Below, in pieces: positions 1 to 6,172 of a DNA stretch of 17,873 nucleotides. This DNA is from a bacterium (GTDB taxonomy: Bacteria; Patescibacteriota; Microgenomatia; UBA1400; RBG-16-45-19). Below the pieces are notes generated by a model, which did not search any database, was not told the DNA's origin, and saw only the letters and a program-made list of their open reading frames with translations. Made by a program: the position numbers and the translations under genes. The stretch spans positions 1 through 17,873 of the forward strand of contig QKAA01000033.1 in the NCBI GenBank assembly GCA_003247275.1, in the 5' to 3' direction. How positions within the stretch are numbered: the stretch's first letter is position 1; every line of letters begins with the position of its first letter.

Positions 1-784
1 TTTTGTTCATGACTAAGAGATCAAAGGAGTTGGTTTTGCCAGCACATGAAGGGTAACTGGCAGGACAAAAATAGGTGCCGTTAATACCGGCAAAGGCTCC
101 GTTTCGGGCAACATAGGTGGCAAGGGGAAGAACGGGACAATTATCAGCACAGTCAGAATCTGAAGCGGTATCAACAATAACTCGGGTTGAGCCTAAGTCG
201 GCAGCCACCACATCAACCACGTAATCTTGGCCATCAACGGAAACTCGTTGGCGCTGGTAACCACTATCGGGAGGAGCGTTACTAACCGTGAGGCTAGCAA
301 TATCGATACCGGTGGTGGCTTGAGCAGCAATGATAGCTTGATCTATGGAGGTGTCGAGGGCGATTAGTTTTGATGCAGCTGAGGCATATTCAACTTTTGA
401 TAAATGGTCTAAAACAGTAGCAAATTCTTTTTCCACTTTGGTGCTGTTAATGGTTTTGCGGTTGTCAATTAATTTTTCGTAGACTTTGATACTATCTTGA
501 AATACTTTTTCTGTTTCGGATAAATTTTTTTGAAGTTCTTGGTTGATTTGATATTGATCCTCGGCTTCAAGAGCAGCAAGTTTAGTGGTGGTTTCTTCAA
601 GTTTCCCTTGAGTATCAGTCATGTTTGCTTGAAGGGAGAGCAATTCCTGTTGTTGAGCTTTGTTGGCTGCGTATCCTTGAAATAGGGCGGCCGCAATAAT
701 CAGAAATAATGCAACGAGACTAATAATTTTGGGAATTTTGCCGAGACGAATGCGAGGCATAGACTTAATATTGAAGGTTTTCAT
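1..784 (-). CDS. Membrane-anchored phosphodiester glycosidase-like (NAGPA domain) protein, C-terminus off the window
   Basis: Translated from the ATG complementary to 782-784, the visible part is 261 residues and continues past base 1. Seen: a basic N-terminus, one hydrophobic segment at about residues 17-38, then a Gln/Glu/Lys-rich stretch at about 41-110 that looks like a coiled coil, then a globular region. From about residue 185 the sequence resembles the phosphodiester glycosidase (NAGPA, formerly DUF2233-like) domain: a V-D-V-V-A-A-D-L-G strand, D-T-A-S-D-S-D-C, and A-R-N-G-A-F-A-G-I-N-G-T-Y-F at 226-239. Paired cysteines (C212/C216 and C240/C247) suggest an exported, disulfide-containing domain. 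The family hydrolyses phosphodiester-linked sugars in some members; the substrate here is unknown. The gene diverges from hypC with 34 bp between the two starts and has no clear Shine-Dalgarno. A weak -10 (TACAGT) 8 nt before the ATG is possible. The domain call is fairly secure; a catalytic role is inference. Confidence 0.72.
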   Translation of the reverse strand, partial: MKTFNIKSMPRIRLGKIPKIISLVALFLIIAAALFQGYAANKAQQQELLSLQANMTDTQGKLEETTTKLAALEAEDQYQINQELQKNLSETEKVFQDSIKVYEKLIDNRKTINSTKVEKEFATVLDHLSKVEYASAASKLIALDTSIDQAIIAAQATTGIDIASLTVSNAPPDSGYQRQRVSVDGQDYVVDVVAADLGSTRVIVDTASDSDCADNCPVLPLATYVARNGAFAGINGTYFCPASYPSCAGKTNSFDLLVMNK

Positions 785-806
785 ACTTATTTACTGTAAC
801 ATGATT

Positions 807-812
807 TAGAAT
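807..812 (+). promoter_or_regulatory. Candidate -10 element for a leaderless hypC transcript
   Basis: TAGAAT at 807-812 is followed by 6 nt and then the hypC ATG at 819. Transcription would therefore start at or next to the start codon. There is no Shine-Dalgarno upstream of hypC, which fits a leaderless message. No convincing -35 is visible, so this is suggestive only. Confidence 0.35.
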
Positions 813-818
813 AGTTGT

Positions 819-1037
819 ATGTGTTTGGCATTACCGAAAAAAATTGTTGAAATATCTGGATTAACGGCCACATTGCAAGACAAGCGAGTGGTGCGATTAG
901 ATTTACTGGCAAAAGAGGATGTTACTGTGGGTGATTATGTTTTGGTGTCGGCGGATTTAGCAGTGGAAAAACTTTCAGAAGAAAAGGCTTTGGCAATGGC
1001 GGAAATTATGAACTGTGATATCGATAATGAAGTCTGA
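819..1037 (+). CDS. hypC: Hydrogenase maturation chaperone HypC
   Basis: 72 residues, the usual size of the HypC/HybG/HupF family. It begins M-C-L-A-L-P; Cys2, exposed after removal of Met1, is the family's essential ligand. The small beta-barrel pattern follows (V-R-L-D-L-L strand, then V-G-D-Y-V-L-V and the A-V-E-K-L-S-E-E-K-A tail). HypC with HypD carries the Fe(CN)2CO unit and chaperones the [NiFe] large-subunit precursor in the cytoplasm. It is the first gene of a plus-strand cluster with a DUF6390-like gene (11-bp overlap), the maturation protease and a histidine phosphatase. The hydrogenase structural genes lie on the opposite strand 1.8 kb away. HypD, E, F, A and B are not in the window and must be elsewhere if the enzyme is assembled. 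The ATG is chosen because it places Cys at position 2. Confidence 0.93.
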   Translation: MCLALPKKIVEISGLTATLQDKRVVRLDLLAKEDVTVGDYVLVSADLAVEKLSEEKALAMAEIMNCDIDNEV

Positions 1038-1767
1038 TATCGGAGCCATCACCTGCGCCCGTTATGCCTTTGCGCCGAATTATTACCATTATTGTGGCCC
1101 GGATACTAATGGTTCTTTTGGAGCCTATGTATCTTCCTCTGAGGCAGATCCTAGACTTGAGGGCTACTTGGCTAAATTCGAAACTCTTTATCCATATTTG
1201 AAGGTAATTGCTGAGGCTAACTCGATTACTGATGTGTTTGACCCTCGGGTAGTTGATGCTTATTGGGTAGGTAATTCGCTCCTCAATCGGGTGACACCAC
1301 AAAAAACATATACTGCTTTGGCGTTTGACCAACAACTTGAGAAGAGATTGAGTAAAAAAGAACTACAATGGTTGTACCCAAAAATTGATCAAAAAGCGAA
1401 ACTACATCATTCATTCCATGTGTTCAATATTTTTACTCGGACTGGACACAACATGGTGGCCCATACGGTGGACACCATGGATCAGTGTCGAATTGGTTGG
1501 GGAAAGATTACCAATTCAAATGTCAAAACTCGAAAGTCAAATAAAATTACAGTGATGAGTCAGAGGTTAGTATATATAAATGGAAGATTGCAGTTTATTG
1601 AGACTAGAAGAGAAGTAATAAATCCGATCGAAAACTTGCGTTTAAAGGCGGGAGATTTAGTTAGTTTTCACTGGGGTTATGTCTGTGAAAAAATCTCGCA
1701 GCAACAGATGAAGAACTTAGAACAATTAACCCTTCATCATCTGGCTTTGGCAAATCAAACGATATAA
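1027..1767 (+). CDS. DUF6390-like hydrogenase-associated protein of unknown function
   Basis: 246 residues from the ATG at 1027; a GTG at 1015 would add four residues, but the ATG gives the more natural N-terminus M-K-S-D-I-G. The start lies inside the last codons of hypC (11-bp overlap), implying translational coupling. N-terminal hallmarks are A-R-Y-A-F-A-P-N-Y-Y-H-Y-C-G-P-D, and the C-terminal third has G-D-L-V-S-F-H-W-G-Y-V-C-E. From memory this matches DUF6390, a family often found beside hydrogenase genes; the match was not searched. There is no signal peptide or membrane segment, so it is probably cytoplasmic. The middle contains H-S-F-H-V-F-N and H-N-M-V-A-H, several histidines that could bind metal. 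Position between hypC and the maturation protease suggests a role in hydrogenase assembly or use, but no activity can be assigned. Confidence 0.72.
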   Translation: MKSDIGAITCARYAFAPNYYHYCGPDTNGSFGAYVSSSEADPRLEGYLAKFETLYPYLKVIAEANSITDVFDPRVVDAYWVGNSLLNRVTPQKTYTALAFDQQLEKRLSKKELQWLYPKIDQKAKLHHSFHVFNIFTRTGHNMVAHTVDTMDQCRIGWGKITNSNVKTRKSNKITVMSQRLVYINGRLQFIETRREVINPIENLRLKAGDLVSFHWGYVCEKISQQQMKNLEQLTLHHLALANQTI

Positions 1768-1772
1768 TAAGT

Positions 1773-1779
1773 AAAGGAG
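1773..1779 (+). promoter_or_regulatory. Shine-Dalgarno deciding the hycI-type protease start
   Basis: AAAGGAG at 1773-1779 lies 5 nt before the ATG at 1785. The GTG at 1779, which would extend the protein by two residues, overlaps this site and is therefore unlikely to be the start. Confidence 0.7.
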
Positions 1780-1784
1780 TGTAT

Positions 1785-2177
1785 ATGAAAAAAACCTTAA
1801 TTAGTGTGTTTGGCAATGAAATCGATCCAGCAGACAACACCGCTGTCGCCTGTCTGCCGTTTTTAAAGCAGAAATTGCCTGATATTGAATTTATGTTGCA
1901 AGATCCGACAGAATCTCTCACTCCATTAGGTGATCCATGGATTATTGTGGATACTGCTATTGGAATTGAACATGCAACCATGATTTCATCGCTAGATGAT
2001 TTAGAGCATGTTAAGGGTTCGAGCGTGCATGATTTTGATGTGTATATGGATCTGCGTTTACGACAAAAGATTGAGAAGTTGCCAGATTTGAGAATTATTT
2101 TGGTGCCTCAAGGTGATGATCCGCATCACGCAACTGATCACATTGTGGAATATATTGAAGAAATCGTGAAAGAGTAA
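1785..2177 (+). CDS. hycI: [NiFe] hydrogenase maturation protease (HycI/HybD type, peptidase family M52)
   Basis: 130 residues from the ATG at 1785. Seen: a beta-strand then F-G-N-E at 9-12 (family pattern GNx with a Ni-sensing Glu/Asp), D-P-A-D-N-T-A at 14-20, V-D-T-A at 55-58, and V-H-D-F-D at 81-85. By analogy with HybD, Glu12, Asp56 and His82 would be the metal-contact residues. The family cleaves the C-terminal peptide of the nickel-loaded large subunit after the His or Arg of DPCxxCxx(H/R). The matching substrate is encoded in this window (2806-4107), with DPCMSCAAH followed by ten residues. The gene sits 17 bp after the DUF6390-like gene and 3 bp before the histidine phosphatase, within one operon. 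At 130 residues it is somewhat shorter than the roughly 150-165 typical of the family, but all three ligand regions are present. The symbol follows the closest named type; orthology to E. coli HycI is not established. Confidence 0.85.
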   Translation: MKKTLISVFGNEIDPADNTAVACLPFLKQKLPDIEFMLQDPTESLTPLGDPWIIVDTAIGIEHATMISSLDDLEHVKGSSVHDFDVYMDLRLRQKIEKLPDLRIILVPQGDDPHHATDHIVEYIEEIVKE

Positions 2178-2180
2178 TTT

Positions 2181-2798
2181 ATGAGAGTTTATTTTGTCAG
2201 ACACGGCGAAAGTGAAGGGAATGTAATTGATGTGGTACAAACTCCCCAAACCCCGCTTTCCGATATTGGTATTGATCAGGCCCGAATGGTGGCTTATCGG
2301 TTCAAGCGTATATCGATAGAAACTATTATCGCGAGTGATTATAAGCGGACACAGCAAACAGCGGAGGAAATTTCTAAGGTTGCTCAAAAAGAAATTGTGT
2401 TCAGTCCCCTGCTTCGTGAATATAAACAAGCGAGTTGTTTAATGGGAAAGCACTATAAGGATCCCGAACTGATAAAAATAAGAAAGCAAATGAAAAAACA
2501 TGAGGATGATCCAGGCTGGCATTATCAGGATGAAGAAAATTATTTTGATTTTGTTAAACGAGGTAAACAAGCATTAAAGATGCTAGCCAAAAGAGAGGAA
2601 CATTCAATTGCTGTCGTTACGCACGGCTTGCTTTTATCACTGATGGGAGCACTCGTCCTGTTTGATGATCATTTATCTCCAGAAATACTTAATGATTTTC
2701 GGAAATTTCATATCAGCAACACAGGCATTACCATCATGGATTATGAAGATGATACCTGGTCACTAAAAACCTGGAACGATCATGCGCATCTAGGGTAA
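2181..2798 (+). CDS. Histidine phosphatase superfamily (phosphoglycerate mutase-like) protein
   Basis: 205 residues. The N-terminal phosphate-pocket motif is V-R-H-G-E-S-E-G-N (R7, H8, G9; His8 would be the phosphorylated nucleophile). Further family landmarks are A-S-D-Y-K-R-T-Q-Q-T-A (second Arg), L-L-R-E-Y (acid) and V-V-T-H-G-L-L near the C-terminal half (second His). These define branch 1 of the superfamily, which includes phosphoglycerate mutases, alpha-ribazole phosphatases and many sugar or nucleotide phosphatases. The substrate cannot be read from the sequence. It lacks the length and characteristic insertions of a true glycolytic GpmA (about 230-250 residues), so a phosphatase is more likely. 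It is the last gene of the hydrogenase maturation cluster, only 3 bp after the protease stop. It converges on the large-subunit gene with 7 bp between stops and no recognisable terminator hairpin. Confidence 0.85.
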   Translation: MRVYFVRHGESEGNVIDVVQTPQTPLSDIGIDQARMVAYRFKRISIETIIASDYKRTQQTAEEISKVAQKEIVFSPLLREYKQASCLMGKHYKDPELIKIRKQMKKHEDDPGWHYQDEENYFDFVKRGKQALKMLAKREEHSIAVVTHGLLLSLMGALVLFDDHLSPEILNDFRKFHISNTGITIMDYEDDTWSLKTWNDHAHLG

Positions 2799-2805
2799 TT
2801 TTTGT

Positions 2806-4107
2806 TTATTTTGCTTTTTTGAGTTTGAATTTGAGGAAGTGAGCGGCACAGGACATACAGGGATCGTAAGCACGGATTAATTTTTCACACTCAAATTGGA
2901 GTTTATCTTCAGTTAATTCCATGTTCTTGCCGATGAGCAGCTTCAAGTCATTTTCAATATTAATTTGATTCTGACCGGTGGGCACAATAACGTCGTATGA
3001 TTTGATTTTGTCATCTTCAACCACGGCATGATGAAAGAGCGTTCCGCGCGGGGCCTCGATAATGCCGATGCCTTCACCCGATTTTTGGGTGGCAGCCACG
3101 GCTGGCTGATGATCAAAATTGCCGGCTTGAAGTAGGTCCATGGCTCGATCAATTGAATCTACAATTTCAATTGCCTGAGCCACGTTATTGTCATAAACGT
3201 TGTTTGAAGGGAATCGACTGAGGATATCAGCCAAATCTTTTTGAGTATTGGGGTGAAGTATCTGTTTATTAATATTGACACGAGCTAGTGATCCAACCAT
3301 GAAATCTTTACCATCAAATTGATAGCCGGAAGCTTGGGAATAAGGAATGGCTACGTGTTGCAAATGTTCGCGATATTCAGTGTCTGGAATAATGCGACCT
3401 TGATTATCTTTGAGGGTATGACTAAATAAATAATCGTAGTGATTCTCACCAGTGAGAGCTAAGTAGCGATTGTTTCTGACTAAGGAGAAATTTACATTTG
3501 AGAATAAATTGACTAACTCAATGGCGATGGGTCTGACGGCAGTTAGTTCGGCTATTAAATTGGGAACTTCCTTAAGATCAACTGCTTTGGTAAAACCACC
3601 CACTACCATGTCAGGGGCATGCACAGCTCGACCACCAGCAAAAATGGCTAGGTGATTACCGGCTGCTTTTAATTTGAACAAATTTTCGATCATGGTTTTT
3701 TGAACGGGGTCGTTTTCATCAAAGTCGAGCAGAGAATCAAGGTTATAAAGATCGGGAATCACAAAAACGATGAGGTGGAGAGCGTGATCGCGAACATATA
3801 AACCGGCATTAACTAATTCTCTGCGGGTAAGGGTTTGTTCACTAACTTGAATACCGAGAGCTTGTTCGACAGCTTTGAGTGAGGCCATGATGTGTGAGTT
3901 GGAACAGGTGCCACAAATGCGTGACAGTAATGAAGGGGCGGCAACAGCAGGTTTCTTTTCGACAGCTTTGGTATAAAAACGCTTGAAATCGGTAATGGCA
4001 AAACGACACTTAGTGACTTGTTTGTCTTTTACTTCAACATCAAGGCTAGCGTGACCTTCGATTTTAGTGATTTGTTTGACAGAAAAGGCAAAATTATCGT
4101 GATGCAT
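2806..4107 (-). CDS. [NiFe] hydrogenase large (catalytic) subunit
   Basis: 433 residues, about the size of group 3 soluble large subunits. Nickel-binding motifs are intact: L1 is R63-I-C65-G-T-C68-S-N-S-H, and L2 is D415-P-C417-M-S-C420-A-A-H423. The N-terminal K-I-E-G-H (Glu17) matches the proton-relay R-I-E-G-H motif. Ten residues follow His423 (F-L-K-F-K-L-K-K-A-K), the expected peptide removed by the maturation protease encoded at 1785-2177. It catalyses reversible H2 oxidation with the small subunit; no signal peptide, so cytoplasmic. The start ATG is preceded by AAGGA. It lies 9 bp after the small-subunit stop. The exact group (3b-like versus another soluble group) cannot be settled from motifs alone. 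The L1 motif with Thr between the cysteines and SNSH is not the most common form. No diaphorase, F420 or ferredoxin-domain gene accompanies it here. Confidence 0.93.
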   Translation of the reverse strand: MHHDNFAFSVKQITKIEGHASLDVEVKDKQVTKCRFAITDFKRFYTKAVEKKPAVAAPSLLSRICGTCSNSHIMASLKAVEQALGIQVSEQTLTRRELVNAGLYVRDHALHLIVFVIPDLYNLDSLLDFDENDPVQKTMIENLFKLKAAGNHLAIFAGGRAVHAPDMVVGGFTKAVDLKEVPNLIAELTAVRPIAIELVNLFSNVNFSLVRNNRYLALTGENHYDYLFSHTLKDNQGRIIPDTEYREHLQHVAIPYSQASGYQFDGKDFMVGSLARVNINKQILHPNTQKDLADILSRFPSNNVYDNNVAQAIEIVDSIDRAMDLLQAGNFDHQPAVAATQKSGEGIGIIEAPRGTLFHHAVVEDDKIKSYDVIVPTGQNQINIENDLKLLIGKNMELTEDKLQFECEKLIRAYDPCMSCAAHFLKFKLKKAK

Positions 4108-4116
4108 GTTTAATCC

Positions 4117-4626
4117 TTATTGTTTAAGTGTGATTGGTTGATGACCGAATTCGGCAAGGACGGCGTTAACCGCGTTCATGAAAGCGGTTAAATCCATGGG
4201 ACAACCAGTTACCTGCCCATCGATGGGAATCACGTCGGCTACTTTTAAGACTTTTTCACCAAAGTTAAATCGTTCGATAAGAAAGTTTATTTCTTCTTGC
4301 TGTTGTGGATCAAAGGTATTTCGTTGAGCAGAGGGCATACCAGTGCAGGCGCAGGAACCAATAGCGATCACTTTTTTTGAACGTTGGCGTAATTTCTTCA
4401 TGGTTTCAGCATGCTCATCACAGTTAGCAGCCCCTTCAACAAAAACAATGTCTAAAGGAGTAACTTGATCTCGGTTGCTTGATAACACGGGAGCGTCGAT
4501 AAAGTTAAAATGAGCTTTGAAATCAAAGAAATAATCGTTTAACAGCTCAGCAAACATGATGGTATTGTCTTCGCAGCAAGCGAAAGAATACCAACCGATG
4601 TTTAGTTTAGAAATATTGTTAGCCAT
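4117..4626 (-). CDS. [NiFe] hydrogenase small subunit, short one-cluster form
   Basis: 169 residues from the ATG complementary to 4624-4626, about 100 fewer than typical group 3b delta subunits. The fold is the NuoB/HycG-like oxidoreductase 20-kDa domain (PF01058 type). Cysteines: adjacent C17-C18 in Y-S-F-A-C-C-E-D, C69 in E-G-A-A-N-C-D-E, C92 and C94 in I-G-S-C-A-C-T-G-M-P, and C142 in T-G-C-P-M. C92 and C142 align with the conserved GxCA and GCPP ligands of the proximal [4Fe-4S] cluster. The usual CxxC near the N-terminus is replaced by adjacent cysteines. There is no C-terminal ferredoxin-like extension, so only the proximal cluster is expected. A TTG at 4674 could extend the ORF 16 residues but would overlap gltX and is not needed. 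It lies 19 bp after the gltX stop and 9 bp before the large-subunit start. Confidence 0.85.
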   Translation of the reverse strand: MANNISKLNIGWYSFACCEDNTIMFAELLNDYFFDFKAHFNFIDAPVLSSNRDQVTPLDIVFVEGAANCDEHAETMKKLRQRSKKVIAIGSCACTGMPSAQRNTFDPQQQEEINFLIERFNFGEKVLKVADVIPIDGQVTGCPMDLTAFMNAVNAVLAEFGHQPITLKQ

Positions 4627-4645
4627 AGGGACAGTGTAGCTGAAC

Positions 4646-6076
4646 TTAGGTGAGAGATGCAATTGTCCGATCAAGCCGATTTATACAGGTTTCTTTACCT
4701 AGCAGGTGGATGACGTCAAATAATGGTGGGGTTGCAAGTGAATCGGTTAGCGCAAGGCGGATGGACATAAACGCTGGTCTTGGTTTTAGGCCGCTTTCTT
4801 GTTGAACTTGGCGGAGGGCTGCCTCGATTGATTCGATAGTCCATTCAGAATTATTAGTAAGTGTCCGTTTGACTGTTTCTAAATATGTTTTTAATGATGC
4901 TGTTTCTGTTTTGGCTTCTTTGAGTAATACGGCAGAATCAACTTCAGGTTCACGGAAGAAGAAACTGGTTAAACCTTCAAGTTCGGCTAAGGTAACTAGG
5001 CGCTCTTTGATCAAAGGAATAATTTGTGAAAGGAGTTCATCTGATAAATCCTCAGGCTTAAATGGTTTTAGTCGGTTGATAAGCTCGCTGTCTGATAGGG
5101 AACGAATCCATAAACCATTGATCCAATCTAGTTTTTTGAGATCAACGATGGGACTCATGATATGAATATTGTTGATATCAAATTTTTGGATTAGTTCATC
5201 CATGTTGTAGATTTCTTGCTCGTCAGGATGGTTCCAAATTCGGCTGGCTAAGAAATTAACCACGGCTTCCGGTAAATACCCCTGTTCTTGATACCATTTA
5301 ACTGAAGCATGACCGTGCCGTTTGGATAATTTAGATTTATCGGGATTTCTTAACAGCGGAGTGTGAAGGAATTGAGGTGGCTGCCAATCAAAATAGCGAT
5401 AAAGAAGAATATGTTTGGGTGAAGAACTAATCCATTCTTCACCACGAACCACGTGGGTAATTTCCATGAGATGATCATCCACCACGACGGCTAAGTGATA
5501 GGTGGGAAAACCGTCAGATTTAACAATGACTTGGTCATCAACTGTGTTGGAATCGAACGAGATTTCACCGCGGACAATATCGTTTAAGATAATGGTTTCA
5601 TTATCGGGAATTTTCATGCGGATGACGTGGGGTTCAGTTTCAGCTCTGCTTGCTGCTTCTTTGGGATCAAGGTTGCGACAATGGCGATCATACATCGGGG
5701 GCAAGCCGGCAGCTTGTTTTTCTTTTCTGACAGAGTCAAGTCGTTCGGGTGAGCAGAAACAATAATAGGCGTGGCCAGCGTCGATGAGTTCTTTAGCATG
5801 TTGGTGATATATATCTAATCGTTCCGATTGGCGATACGGTCCATAGTTTCCCCCATGAACAACACTTTCGTCGGGTTTAATGCCGATCCATTCTAGGGAC
5901 GAAAAAATTGCCTCTTCTGCACCTTCAACAAATCTGCCTCTGTCAGTATCTTCAATTCTGACGATAAATTGCCCTTGGTTTTGTTTGGCGTAAACATAAT
6001 CGAGCAGGGCTTGAAAAATGGTGCCGACGTGAGGAAAGCCTGTGGGAGAGGGGGCGATGCGTGTGCGTGTGGTCAT
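4646..6076 (-). CDS. gltX: Glutamyl-tRNA synthetase
   Basis: 476 residues, normal for bacterial GluRS. Class I signatures: R-I-A-P-S-P-T-G-F-P-H-V-G-T at 6-19 (HIGH equivalent P-H-V-G) and S-K-L-S-K-R-H-G at 248-255 (KMSKS equivalent). The zinc-binding region is present with C106, C108 and C133 (Y-C-F-C-S-P, then M-Y-D-R-H-C). The V-V-D-D-H-L-M-E-I-T-H-V-V-R-G-E-E-W stretch at about 198-215 is the conserved GluRS core. It attaches glutamate to tRNA(Glu). Whether it also charges tRNA(Gln) for GatCAB cannot be told from this window; no glnS or gat gene is present. It is first in a minus-strand operon followed by the two hydrogenase subunits. No Shine-Dalgarno precedes the ATG. A TAGAAT hexamer (complement of 6087-6092) lies 10 nt upstream, consistent with a leaderless or nearly leaderless transcript. 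Confidence 0.96.
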   Translation of the reverse strand: MTTRTRIAPSPTGFPHVGTIFQALLDYVYAKQNQGQFIVRIEDTDRGRFVEGAEEAIFSSLEWIGIKPDESVVHGGNYGPYRQSERLDIYHQHAKELIDAGHAYYCFCSPERLDSVRKEKQAAGLPPMYDRHCRNLDPKEAASRAETEPHVIRMKIPDNETIILNDIVRGEISFDSNTVDDQVIVKSDGFPTYHLAVVVDDHLMEITHVVRGEEWISSSPKHILLYRYFDWQPPQFLHTPLLRNPDKSKLSKRHGHASVKWYQEQGYLPEAVVNFLASRIWNHPDEQEIYNMDELIQKFDINNIHIMSPIVDLKKLDWINGLWIRSLSDSELINRLKPFKPEDLSDELLSQIIPLIKERLVTLAELEGLTSFFFREPEVDSAVLLKEAKTETASLKTYLETVKRTLTNNSEWTIESIEAALRQVQQESGLKPRPAFMSIRLALTDSLATPPLFDVIHLLGKETCINRLDRTIASLT

Positions 6077-6086
6077 GGAATTAATT

Positions 6087-6092
6087 ATTCTA
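6087..6092 (-). promoter_or_regulatory. Candidate -10 element for gltX-hydrogenase transcript
   Basis: On the minus strand TAGAAT lies 10 nt before the gltX ATG, so the predicted transcript would have a 5' leader of only a few bases. The region upstream is AT-rich and no good -35 is seen. It is the only plausible promoter position before the three-gene operon within the 96-bp divergent spacer. Confidence 0.35.
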
Positions 6093-6121
6093 TAAGGATA
6101 TTTTTAATTTTTTGTTTTCTC

Positions 6122-6151
6122 TTGCATTCTACCAGAGGCGGAATGTATACT
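6122..6151 (+). promoter_or_regulatory. Sigma-70-like promoter for the 6173 gene
   Basis: TTGCAT at 6122-6127, an 18-bp spacer and TATACT at 6146-6151. Predicted transcription start is near 6158, just before the Shine-Dalgarno AAGGAG at 6160-6165 and the ATG at 6173. The ordered -35, -10, Shine-Dalgarno and start spacing supports it. Confidence 0.6.
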
Positions 6152-6172
6152 CAATCATGAAGGAGTCATTTA

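Noticed and set aside
1015..1026. GTG start four codons upstream for the DUF6390-like gene
   Set aside because: The ATG at 1027 gives a natural N-terminus and a typical short overlap with hypC; nothing supports the extra M-I-S-I.
1006..1335. 109-residue minus-strand ORF opposite the DUF6390-like gene
   Set aside because: Antisense to a better-supported gene, with no motif or upstream signals.
1779..1784. GTG start for the maturation protease
   Set aside because: It overlaps the Shine-Dalgarno AAAGGAG; the ATG at 1785 has correct spacing.
2799..2805. Bidirectional terminator between the converging hydrogenase operons
   Set aside because: The junction is T-rich but no stem-loop of useful length can be drawn.
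4627..4674. TTG start giving a 185-residue hydrogenase small subunit
   Set aside because: It would overlap the end of gltX by 29 bp with no ribosome binding site, and the extra residues do not resemble the family.
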